Assembly (NCBI GenBank): GCA_002633025.1
Contig: NMRB01000076.1
Coordinates: forward strand, 327,086-391,085
Direction of reading: 5' to 3'
DNA length: 64,000 bases
Source of the DNA: Notospermus geniculatus
Lineage: Eukaryota; Nemertea; Pilidiophora; Heteronemertea; Lineidae
Under the pieces are notes generated by a model. The model searched no databases. It saw only the letters and a list, made by a program, of their open reading frames with translations, and was not told the origin of the DNA. Position 1 is the stretch's first letter, and every line of letters begins with the position of its first letter. Positions 1 to 9,988 of the stretch are shown here, piece after piece. The position numbers and the translations under genes are program-made.

Positions 1-3000
1 TCTTCAGAATCATAAGTTCGATGCATTAGATTGACAGAATTACTTGGCAGTCTCTTCAAAGAGCCGTTTCTCATTCGCCTCCAAAGCAGTCATCATTCAT
101 CCACACAATTTATGACATCTTTACCTCTGTTGTGCGCCCATTCATTTTCTCCGAGGATATGAAATGGACATACAATTACTTGCGTGGCACTTTCACCACC
201 TGCGTCACGGAAAATTACCTCCTGTCCTCGTTTTTTCCCAGGAAAACGGATATTCTTGTGGCAAACGAGGCAATTCTCAAATTTCTCGGGTTGTACATTC
301 AGATTCCTTGATTTCTGCCTCAGTGACTTGGTGTGTCTTGGACCCGAGGCAAGAAACTTCACTCTTTCCTTGCATGTCGTGACATTCAACAATCTGCCAA
401 TGCTCCCCTGCTTGCATTCTAATGTCTTTCAATTGAATTCCCAAAGATCTTACTCCATTCTACGCTCACAGCCTTGCGGAGTTGACATTCAGCATTAGCA
501 AACAACCCCTGTTCTGCCAATGTCTCGTATTCCAATTATCCACTCCCTAAAACAAGATAGCCTGGCATTAACCAGGATTGCCACTGTAATTACTGTCCAC
601 GATGGCAATTTTCTGATGCAGTCTTGTCATTTGAGTAGCAACTGATGGGCTCCCCTCTGGAGGGGGGAAGGAGAAACAGCTTATTATGGTAAGAATATTA
701 GAAGGGCAGATTGTGATCCAGTGTTTCATCGGTGTAATCTTTGAACCTCTGCCGTCTTGTTCAGATTTCTCTATGAGCTGATAGTGTACCTCATGTTGAT
801 ACCTATGACAGTTATGCAGGAGGAAACTGGATGCCCCAAGGAATGGGGGGGTCAGAGAAATTGGCTTGGTCCATCTCATGCCAGCTCCCAAGAAGCGAGG
901 TGAAACTGAGCAATGGAGCGGTGAGAGTTACTGGTGTTAGCGCTGCACCACTCGGACAGGTTTATGCAAAATGTAGCGTGACTTCCCAGCAAATGAAAGA
1001 AACCCAAGACCAGTCATGACGCCCAACTATCCAACACAGACCTAGACATCATGCTGTCAATATCCTGCTATAATTCAACAATTTGACTAGATAATGAACT
1101 ATTGCAGACGTCCTATCATCAAAAATGACTAGTGTATGTTCTTCCCCGGCAGATATAACAAGATAATTTGATGATATTGGCAGATGTCAACGTGATGAGC
1201 CGAGCCATGTATACTGTTGTGTGAGGGTGTGTTTATATTCTGGTCAGGTATGGCTGTGATCTGATATTGGTAATCAGCGGGCTTTGTTGATCCGTTTTAT
1301 GACTGAGATGGAACTTGTTTTCGTGTTTATGGTCATCTGCCTCATCAGGTTCGTCATGAACGCTTCCTAGATACTTTGATGGAATTAAAGCTGTGACGTG
1401 CTGTCATTCTGATCACATCAACCTCGTTCCCAGGGACTTCCTCCTGCCAACCTTTGACCTCTCCTCTGTCAATCACAGAAGTTAAGCCCTGGGGACGAGG
1501 TTGTGATCAGGACGAGGTTCCTGACGAACTTGGTGTGAAAAAATCGTCATGGTCTTGGTATTGTGTCCTAAAGGGTGCTGTACAGCAAGGTCTCGTGTAC
1601 TGGTACACAATGATGCTCCACTGCGATACGGTTTCGTGTTATTGCATCCATGTGAATAACGTCAAATTGGATGTCATCCCAGAGTACCATTTGTATGAAT
1701 TGTTCATGAGTTTTCCTGCAGATGATTCCTGTAATGAGTTTGGGAGGTGTCTCTGAACAGGGAAGTTAAAAAAAACATGACATGGATGGAGTGATAACCT
1801 TGGTGAAAGGGTACATGGGGGGGGGGGCAAAATTGCGTCAGTAGGCCTGCAGACGGAAGAGTCAGTTTCTTTTCAAGAATCGATGACAAATACACCAGCA
1901 ATCTTCCCCATATCCAAAGGTGTTCATATGCGTAATTCTTATAAATTTGCATAAGTGGTAATATCCTCTAGTCTGTAATGTGCAGTCTCAGCCAGACAAA
2001 TTTGAATCGCTTCAAATGAGGCATACAACCATTATCCACAATGGTTCATCATCTTTGGACGGAACATTGCGTAAACCAAACAATCGTATGAATATGATCA
2101 TCTATTACGCATGGATTATTGATTATTCCAATAGCTCCATAGAAACCAATCAAATTTTTCCAATACTGTGATAATGCCAAGCTTGCGCTTCTAGTAAATT
2201 TCTAACCTTTGTGTCATTTAACAGGTAAATATTTGGGCTTTTGTGAAATCAAGCATCTCGGGTCGGAAGCAGGTGGAAATTAGAGTCATCATTTCATTCA
2301 TTCTTGAGGAATTCACCCATCTTGTCTCCTCCACTTCACCATTCACACTGCTCTGCACTGACCCCGTTCACTCTGTAGCATGCTCTGTAGCCAACCCATT
2401 CACACTGCAGCTGGATCACACTCCAGTCACCTGGATCACACTCCAGCCACCTGGATCACACTGCGACCACCTAGATCACACTGCAGCCACCTGGATCACA
2501 CTGCAGCCACCTAGATCACACTGCAGCCACCTGGATCACACTGCAGCCACCTGGATCACACTCCAGCCACCTGGATCACACTGCGACCACCTAGATCACA
2601 CTGCAGCCACCTGGATCACACTGCAGCCACCTGGGTCACACTGCAGCCATGTGGATCACACTACAGCCAATCCATTCACACTCCAGCCAACCCATTCACA
2701 CTGGAGCGAACACTTTGACACCCACCAGCAGGTTCACACTGCAGCCAAACCTTTCAGACCGTAGCCACATGGATGACACTGTAGCAAACCCATGCACACT
2801 GTAGCCAGCAGGTTCACACTGCAGGCAACCCTTCCACACTGCAGTTGACTGGGTCACACTGCAGCCAGCAGGTTCACACTGGAACCAGCAGGTGCACACG
2901 GCCAACAACAGCTTCACCGTCGCACCCAATCTTCTCCCCATCTTGTGCCTGAACGATTCCTTTGCCAATGTACCAGTACATGGTGTTCATCCATCACTCA

Positions 3001-3032
3001 CTAATGGCTTCTTATCATCTGTATCTTTCCAG
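1..3032. other. Intron or upstream region of the NDST gene
   Basis: I recognise no coding exon here. The first visible NDST exon (3033) begins in mid-domain, so earlier exons must lie before this window and this stretch is most simply one long NDST intron. The longest reading frame (2243-2764) is only the minisatellite read through. A short poly-G run is near 1820. Confidence 0.5.
2391..2900. repeat. 20-bp minisatellite in an NDST intron
   Basis: A tandem array with unit CTGGATCACACTGCAGCCAC runs in near-perfect register from about 2401 to 2660, so three units fill exactly 60 bases. It decays to about 2900 into variants that keep the CACACTG-CAGCCA core. Variants at single positions (CTCCAG, CTGCGA, CTAGAT) recur in the same order in two blocks, which suggests a higher-order duplication of several units. 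It ends about 130 bp before the exon at 3033. Confidence 0.93.
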
Positions 3033-5358
3033 AATCCCTGTGAGGATAAGCGCCACATGGCCATATGGAGTGCCAATAAAACCTGTGATCAGTTACCGAG
3101 GTTCCTGGTGATAGGGCCTCAGAAAACTGGTAAGTGTATTTTGCTGCAATGAGATTGAGCTGAGATTGGATTTCTTCTTGCTGCTTTGATCGTGTTTGGA
3201 TCAGAAGACACCAGGTCTCTCATTCCCTTCTTCTGATCTTGACTTTTTTTTTGGCAGACGTATTGTGTAATGTATATTACCGGTACTTGGAGTGAGTATG
3301 CATGGATGTAATTAGAGATATTGGCCCTGGGACTTACTCTTTCTTATCGATGTGTTTTGACCTGGATGCTTTGTTTAAATGGATACCTTTGACAGCCCTA
3401 ATTAGATGCACTTTGTTCTCTTCTACTTCAGTCTGTTCTTTATATTATACTAATAAAAATCCATCCTCTTGCAGGCACAACAGCATTGTATACATTCCTG
3501 TCTATGCACCCTGCCATTCTGAGCAACTACAAGAGTGCAGAGACCTTTGAAGAGGTGCAATTCTTTAGTGGCAAAAACTACTACAAGGGGTTGGATTGGT
3601 AAGAACCTGCCTTGTATCAAAACGTTCCAATGAATTCCAAGCCTTTGGGTTTCTGTGTTTGGTAGAAATGATGCGCAAACAATGGAAGATAGAACTCAAT
3701 CCTATTGCTGCAGGTTGGAGGCAGAGATGTTTTGTGATCGTCGCATGAATAGTTACGAGAATCCTTAAGACATTTGCATGGCAGTAGGCCTTGATCCTGA
3801 GATACGCCTGAATACATCGGTTTCATATTGATGTTTCTCGTGTCATTTGAAATGGATGCTGCATAATATTGCATCAGCTGAAATAAAGGAAAGTGGTTTG
3901 AATTATCGGGTAATTTCAACATTAAATCTGATGTGAACCAAACATATTCCTTTGGGTGGCCTGACAGGTTTATTGGGTTTCTTTCCAGGTACATGAGGTT
4001 TTTCCCATTATCCAAAAATGCCACAAAGAATTTTGTGTTCGAAAAGAGTGCCAATTACTTCGACAATGAACTTGTGCCAATGAGAGCTCATGCTCTGCTC
4101 TCACGGGCCAAGCTCATCACCATTCTCATAAATCCATCCAAACGTGCCTACTCATGGTATCAGGTAAGTCTAGCACTCTATTTCGACTTCTGCCGAGTAA
4201 GGTGTTACAGTTAGTGCCTTCCAAAATGGCCTTCATATCCATGCCACTGAAGAAATCTGCTTTGTTTATATGTGTAGTTTAACCATGTTACACCAGGTAG
4301 CAGTACTGATTTGATGGTTGTCGTTGGTATTAGTTTATGGTATTAGGTAGTTTACATTTCTGATGATTGATGGCTCCACTGTCTGATGACTTGGACAGTA
4401 GGATTGATAAGAAACCTCCTCTGGTTTCTGCGAGAAGCGCCGCACTAACAGAGAATTTTCTGTACTCTCTATTTAGCATATGCGGGCACACGGTGACAGG
4501 ACAGCTCAGGCGTACAACTTCTATGAAGTGGTCACAGCCGGAGACAACGCACCGAAAGATCTCCGCCTTCTCAGACACAGGTGCCTCAACCCAGGATATT
4601 ATGCTACACACCTTGAGAGGTGGCTTGATTACTATCCACCAAAACAGGTAAGATGCTGGACCGACCTCTAAAGTAAGAGTAAGATGTGGATATGATGGGC
4701 AAAACCTATTGTCCTTGTAGTGGATGATGTTGACTTTGTTCTGTGTCTCACTTCTGTCTATCCCTGGCAGTCCTGCTGGGGAATTTGGCCTTTTCCTTCC
4801 ACTGTTGCTTTGTTCAAGGTTGAAGGAATGGTATGTTCTTCTTTTCATCTTGGAACTGTATGTGGCATTTTAAGACTTTGTATGAATCATGAATGAAACA
4901 TCTTTTCTTTCATTTCAGTTATTAATATTGGACGGGGAGGTGCTGAAGTCTGATCCTGTGTCCATTATGCATAAAGTCCAGAGATTTCTTAGAATAGAAC
5001 CGTATTATAATTATTCAAAATACTTGAGGTAAGTCAGCATACATACAGATTCTGTGGTCATGGTTTTCTATCCATCATCTCCTGTCAGCCATTGTTTCAT
5101 TTCGGATACCCAGCATCTGATCATCTCTTTTCCAGATATGATCCAAGAAAAGGTTTCTTTTGCCAAGTGGTGAGTGGTGATCACACGAAATGCCTGGGGA
5201 GAAGTAAAGGCCGGATCTACCCTCCAATAGATGAACAGTCAGAAAAATACCTTCAAATCTTGTACAGAAAGGCAAACGTTGCCTTGTCGAAGTTGCTGAC
5301 TCGTCTCGCTCAACCTCAACCGGAATGGCTTCAAGATGAACTTTCAGAGGCTTTATAG
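3033..5358 (+). CDS. NDST: Heparan sulfate N-deacetylase/N-sulfotransferase, C-terminal sulfotransferase exons (partial)
   Basis: A Golgi type II enzyme that N-deacetylates and N-sulfates glucosamine in heparan sulfate using PAPS. Only the sulfotransferase half is present, 299 residues over six exons: 3033-3129, 3475-3598, 3989-4163, 4477-4647, 4919-5028 and 5136-5358 (stop TAG). All junctions are GT-AG and in phase. The fragment begins NPCEDKRH, as in vertebrate NDSTs. The PAPS 5'-phosphosulfate loop GPQKTGTT is split across the first intron. The segment [10 protein letters not shown] carries the catalytic glutamate pair (Glu642 region of human NDST1). [12 protein letters not shown] is the 3'-phosphate-binding segment. 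The two cysteines in [11 protein letters not shown] have the 10-residue spacing of the human disulfide. The length matches the human domain end (about 300 residues). The deacetylase half must lie upstream of the window. Invertebrates usually have one NDST, so no vertebrate number is assigned. Confidence 0.96.
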
Positions 5359-5384
5359 CATGACACCTTAGAATTTACTGCCAA

Positions 5385-5390
5385 AATAAA
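5385..5390 (+). terminator. Polyadenylation signal, NDST
   Basis: AATAAA lies 27 bases after the NDST stop codon, which would give a very short 3' UTR. No better-placed signal was seen nearby; a further AATAAA occurs near 7121. Confidence 0.6.
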
Positions 5391-6546
5391 ACTTCATATT
5401 TCATCAGAGTTCCTTCTTCATTATTCATGTTCGGACACTTCATTGGGGAAGTCAGGTCGATATTGGGGTGAAAATTTTGTCGCATGTATCTGACAAAACT
5501 TGTACGGGTTGGTTAGTCTGGGATTATCCCCAGTTGAGTCATTTGTTTAACTTCCATGTAAAGCAAGCATTGTACAAATCCTCCAAAAGGTCACCAACTT
5601 GTTTTTACGGTAATTGATATCACTAACATTTGTACGGTAAATGTGTAACCAATTTACAAATATTTGAGAGGGCGGGACTTGTGTCGAGGAAAAAGTAGGA
5701 CATAGTCAACCCACCCGCCATGTTTGCTGCCATGATTTTGTACCAATGTATATAGCAATGTGGCAAAGTGTTTTTTTGCCGAAGATTTCAAAATCTGCTT
5801 GTGGTTAAACCATGAAGATAATGTAATATTCTGTTATGCTCTATGGGGGGATCCTTCTTACTGCTAGGGGTTGGGCGCACAATCTCTCACACAAATTAGT
5901 GGCATAAGTTCAGGTTTTCCACCATGCCTAATGATGCGATGATGCACCAAAGATTTTGATATTGATCAGGATTCAGATTTGACATGGAGTAATGGAATGG
6001 ATTTTGAGCCTTTAGATGAAGGGTTGAGATAAGGATGTCAAATGATGAGCTTTTTTGCTTGGAAGGGTCTTTTATTAGCCTTAATCACTTTCAAGTTTGT
6101 TAGGTGCTCCAAAAAATTTTGAGGTTTTTATGACGTAATGGTTCTTTTTATGTTGACTTTGATAATCTAGTCAGGTTACCTGACCGCTGTAGTGGGACTG
6201 AATAGATCTGCAGCTGGTGTCTGCCATAGTGTCACCACAGGCAGTTTCACTTGATTGTTACATGTAGGTGCTGACTGATTGAGCTGCATGCTATGCGAAT
6301 CATTGCAAATGTAGGACTAGCTACAAAATGGAAATTACATGTATAGCACTTTCCAACTTGATTAAGGCTTCTTTTTTGCTGCATGAACATTTACAACACA
6401 GTGTTTCAGTATGAATTCACAGCATGAAAAAATTGGTATTGTTGGACAAGTGATGGAGAGAGGGGTATTTGGCACACAAACCAAAGGTCGGCATCGGCAA
6501 ACCAGCATTCATGGAGGCAAATAGCTCTTGTCAAGCCATAGGATCA

Positions 6547-6720
6547 GGGCCCATATTCATAAAACTACCGTACTTCAGTCTAAGTAGTTTTATGAATCCA
6601 GGGTCCATATTCATAAACATACTTACCGGTAAGTCAAAGTGTGATATGTACTTACCTTTTGTGTTGAACAAAGGGTAAGTGTCACACTTAGACTGAAGTA
6701 GCTTTATGAATACAGGCCCA
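6547..6720. repeat. Composite palindromic element with ATTCATAAA ends
   Basis: The left end GGGCCCATATTCATAAA is mirrored at the right end by TTTATGAATACAGGCCC, followed inward by a shared arm (ACTTCAGTCTAAG and its complement). A second GGGTCCATATTCATAAA start at about 6600 shows that one palindrome has been inserted into, or duplicated within, another. It has no coding capacity. It resembles the elements at 12058, 26371, 31425, 49342, 55953 and 62414. Confidence 0.75.
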
Positions 6721-7025
6721 GCAACTCACACAACACTTGTGAAACATAAGCAGCCCTGGATCAGGCTGTGTGGCAGTATCTTTTAACTTTGGACCCCAGC
6801 TGACAAGTCCAATCACTCAGGCCTATGATTGGAGTAAACGGATCTTCCATCTTTCTGGTGCATTGTTTAGGTTTGGATACAATTTCCATCAAATGCATTG
6901 TTTCATTTTGCATGGGTTGCTTTTTATAAGGCCTATTTATAATATTGAAGCTAATAAATTGGTAAATTACCAAAGGTGATGTGTAATTTTTTACAGTTTA
7001 ATTGTTATTTTCCTGCATATATTTG

Positions 7026-7081
7026 TAGACTGGTCCCTGTCATCATATAGCAGAGCATTACCAGAGCAGGGAACCAGTCTA
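7026..7081. repeat. Short hairpin
   Basis: Inverted arms TAGACTGGTCCCTG and CAGGGAACCAGTCTA pair with one bulged base around a loop of about 27 bases. The arms are too short for a typical miRNA precursor and there is no evidence of expression. Confidence 0.5.
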
Positions 7082-7272
7082 TATACATGTATTTTGTCAA
7101 CAACTGTAAATAGATTTTCAATAAAACTGTCTTGAGAATTTTTTGGAGGTGAAAACAGAGTTAAAGTTGAGATTTCAACTTAACACAATATTTAACTGTA
7201 CTGTAGCGAAGCTATAGGTAGCGGAGCTACAATGATATAAACCGCGTTCCTACCAGTCCAGCTGGCGGGACA

Positions 7273-7346
7273 TGTCTCTTTAGCTCAGTGGTAGAGCGTT
7301 GGACTTACAAGCAGGAGGTTGCAGGTTCGAATCTCAGCCTGGACAA
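7273..7346 (+). pseudogene. tRNA-like sequence (tRNA pseudogene or SINE head)
   Basis: A good A box (TAGCTCAGTGGTAGAGC) and B box (GGTTCGAATCT) stand at tRNA spacing. The ends TGTC and GGACA can pair. However, the anticodon stem (TTGGA against GCAGG) and the T stem do not pair well. This fits a decayed tRNA or the head of a tRNA-derived SINE better than a working tRNA. The loop would read CTTACAA, so a nominal Val (UAC) origin is possible. Confidence 0.55.
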
Positions 7347-9044
7347 TTTTCTTCGCTTGTTACAGTACTTCATTGAAAAATTTGTTTTGTGCGAATTGGA
7401 CGAAATTGTTAGGTAGCCTATGGTCCAATTATGGAGCCACGCTTCATGTTCAATGGTCCAGCTGTTTTTATGTGCAGTGTTACAATTTTTAAACATTTCA
7501 GGAAATTTCGTTTCCATCCCTCTGATCAGTATGCCTTATTTTACTCGGAAATGTCTTCAGATATCGAAATCTGTCTCATATACCGGTACATGTATGGTGT
7601 TGATATTCCAGGCCTGAACTGTGTTTCTGGCATTGACAACATTGGCTTGACATGCCATGGTCAAATCTGCCATACCAAGACGACATTTTACATGTTACTT
7701 TCCCAGGAATACGGTAGATGACCATAACGGCAAATGTAGATTATTCATTGGAAACCTCAAAATATTTCAGGAAATTTTCACCTCCTCCCCTTGGCATTGA
7801 AATTATCATCAGAGATAGAGACTGAAAATGTGTAAAGTCTAAAGATTCTTAGTATATTTTCGTAGAAAATGCAGTGTTTTATCCCAGGTCTTCGTAGAAA
7901 TACATCAGTTGATGAGGAGTCTTCTAAGGAAATGAACAAGAAAACATGCGGATCATTCAAATCAAGGTGTACATCTTTATATATGATGAATCTCAATTGA
8001 ACAAACCATACTTCTTGATATTAGGCCTCTGCAGGTTTCAGTTGATTGGGCAGACATGTATGCAGTAGCCTATATCAAGGCCCGTGTTCATAAGTATATT
8101 TTGTATAAATAGGTGTAGTCACGTCCCAATGACAACCTTCTGTATTGTCCTGCTCTTTTGGTGTTCTGTTGAATGTTTTGTTTGTGCCTATCTATAGCAA
8201 TGGCATGGTGAGTGGGGATGTTGGGTTTGAAATGTAAATAAATCATCTGCTGTTATAAGTAGATTGAACAAGCAAATGATAATTTTATAAGTCATATTGT
8301 TGGGGGTTTGTACTGAAAAGTTGTATGTCATAATAAAGTCATTTATTGTGAATTTAGAGTTGTGTTTTTGCCTGTCAGTTATTCTTGAAGTATTCCTTTT
8401 TCACTCCATTTAAGTTGAGGGGTGACCAGAAAATCAGATGCCCTGTCCATTGGACAATTTATTTCGAGCCCACAATTTATCCCAAGAACCAGCATTTTCT
8501 GCTGTGACAACTGGTCTCAAGGGAAGTGCCCCAGGTCCTCTTTGATGTCAGATTCAGGGTTGTCAGTCTGCCCCCGTAATGGTAAACCCACCTTGATTTG
8601 CAGACTGGCACATTCGACTGCCTGGCATTCCCACCTTCACAGCTCCTCGCCTTCTCTTACACCATAAAAAGTTTCATATGCATAGAGAGAATGAGAAAAA
8701 TATGCAAGCCTTTGCTTTCAGCATTTAATATCAGTTATGTACAAAATATTGAAATGAAAAACCAGAAAGTTGTATCCAGTTGTCGACTTCAAATAGACAT
8801 TCAATCTGCAAGTCACTGCAAGTGTTGCTCTAATGAATATGAAGTCCTGTTCACAGAAATTCCTTCATTTCCTATCAAGGATCATTTCAGCAGTGTTGAA
8901 ACTGTGAGATCCTTTCCTGTTCCTGAAGTGTTTCCAACACTGATCATCTGAGACATGGTATTGGTATTCTCTTAGTACCGGTATCAAATTCGTGCACTCC
9001 AGCAGGTGTGAATGTATTGCATCCATTTTTACAAGATTGTCAGT
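7347..9044. other. Intergenic, and probable 3' UTR of GTF2H5 at its right end
   Basis: No coding exon seen. On the - strand, candidate polyadenylation signals downstream of the GTF2H5 stop are ATTAAA (8724-8729) and AATAAA (8458-8463 and 8342-8347), so part of 8340-9044 is likely its 3' UTR. The 117-codon frame at 8598-8951 lies inside that UTR, on the other strand, and has no recognisable domain. Confidence 0.45.
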
Positions 9045-9590
9045 TCACTTTTCTGATATAGGATAATTCAAACTGTCCATTAGGTCATCAATGCGACTAT
9101 TGAGGATGTCCAAAATATCCCCAGAAATGAAGATGTGGGTCTCATCAAGATCCTGGATGATGAACTTCTTTCCCAGAGCCATTGTTTCGTCTAGATGAAG
9201 AAGGAACTGTTTCATTGCAGGGTCACTGGAATGATGAACAGATACAAATTTTAAAAGGGCACAATGAAACTGAGCCTCGGTCCAGCCTAATGATAAGCAA
9301 GGCTTCCGCCACCACTACCATTCGCCTAGGCCTGACAGCAAAATGTAGGCCTAGCTGGGCCTGGTGGTCCTGGACTGGATCTGGAGATGAAAAATGACAG
9401 AACTGTACTTTTCAGGCCAAGGCCTATTTGATCATGATCAGCTGTTGATCATCATCATGGTGGTTGCTGATATTGATAACCAGATAGACCAGCCAGGCCT
9501 AATCAGCTTCATTTTTTTAGCCCCAAACATAATAAGAAGATAATGATGTAGGTACCATTCAACAAGCACTCCCTTCATTACATTCACCAT
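9045..9590 (-). CDS. GTF2H5: General transcription factor IIH subunit 5 (p8/TTD-A)
   Basis: The smallest TFIIH subunit. It stabilises the complex, binds p52 and stimulates the XPB ATPase in nucleotide excision repair; in humans it is the TTD-A gene. Two exons on the - strand give a complete protein: 9590-9556 (ATG, 11 codons plus two bases) and 9225-9045 (stop TGA). The intron has a GT donor at 9555-9554 and an AG acceptor just before 9225. The protein starts [12 protein letters not shown], continues [14 protein letters not shown] and contains [17 protein letters not shown], which matches the human subunit almost word for word. The joined length is 71 residues, the same as human. It stands head to head with HADH, 398 bp between start codons. 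The first exon is too short for simple ORF calling, so this gene is easily missed. Confidence 0.95.
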
Positions 9591-9988
9591 CTTTGTGGTA
9601 GTTCAATTTGGGCGCCTTATTGCGAGAAACGGCTTGTTTTTATGAAAATAATAACAAATTTGTCACTTTCAACCAGCTCAATTCGCCATGATGGTTTGTC
9701 TTATTTGTTGAGAAACTGCAGATGTAACACAGTTACAATGAACTAAGGAAACGACAGTTATTATAATAAAGAAGGAAAATGTTGATCTGAGTTCTTTTTA
9801 ATACATAACCTGGCAAAAGAATGTGAAATTTAAATATTGATGTTGATAAAAAACAGAGAAGATGGCGATGACTCGGATTTGGGGCGAAACGTTTGTTACA
9901 TCTCCTCCCTAACATGACATTGGACTTTGACCTATTTTCACGCCGGCGTCTGGATCAACTCATTTTTCCGTATAAAACCATCAAAAAC
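9591..9988. promoter_or_regulatory. Shared bidirectional promoter region, GTF2H5 and HADH
   Basis: Only 398 bp separate the divergent start codons, so both promoters and 5' UTRs must lie here, or in upstream noncoding exons that I cannot see. The sequence AAGATGGCGATG at about 9859-9870 resembles the YY1-type ATGGCG start-site element common in housekeeping genes. No TATA box is convincing. Transcription starts cannot be fixed from sequence alone. Confidence 0.6.
9862..9912 (+). other. Possible upstream ORF before HADH
   Basis: ATG at 9862 opens a 16-codon frame ending in TAA at 9910-9912, one base before another ATG (9914) that is in frame with the HADH start at 9989 and would add 25 residues. 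If the transcript begins upstream of 9862, this short frame could dampen translation. The mitochondrial presequence-like [10 protein letters not shown] makes 9989 the preferred start. Confidence 0.3.

Larger units (their letters stand above)
5391..7272. other. Intergenic, no gene seen
   Basis: AT-rich sequence without convincing coding exons. It holds the palindromic element at 6547-6720 and the hairpin at 7026-7081, several TACATGTA octamers (near 6262 and 6340) and an AATAAA near 7121. It could include an alternative long NDST 3' UTR. Confidence 0.5.

Noticed and set aside
2243-2764. 173-codon frame rich in HTAATWITLQPP repeats
   Set aside because: It is the 20-bp minisatellite translated; the three-unit 60-bp period keeps the frame open by chance.
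2391-2900. CRISPR-like array
   Set aside because: Head-to-tail minisatellite without spacers, in a clearly animal sequence.
7273-7346. Functional tRNA gene
   Set aside because: A and B boxes are good, but the anticodon and T stems do not pair well, so it was kept only as a pseudogene or SINE head.
8598-8951. 117-codon + strand frame
   Set aside because: It lies antisense in the probable 3' UTR of GTF2H5, has no recognisable domain and no splice partners.
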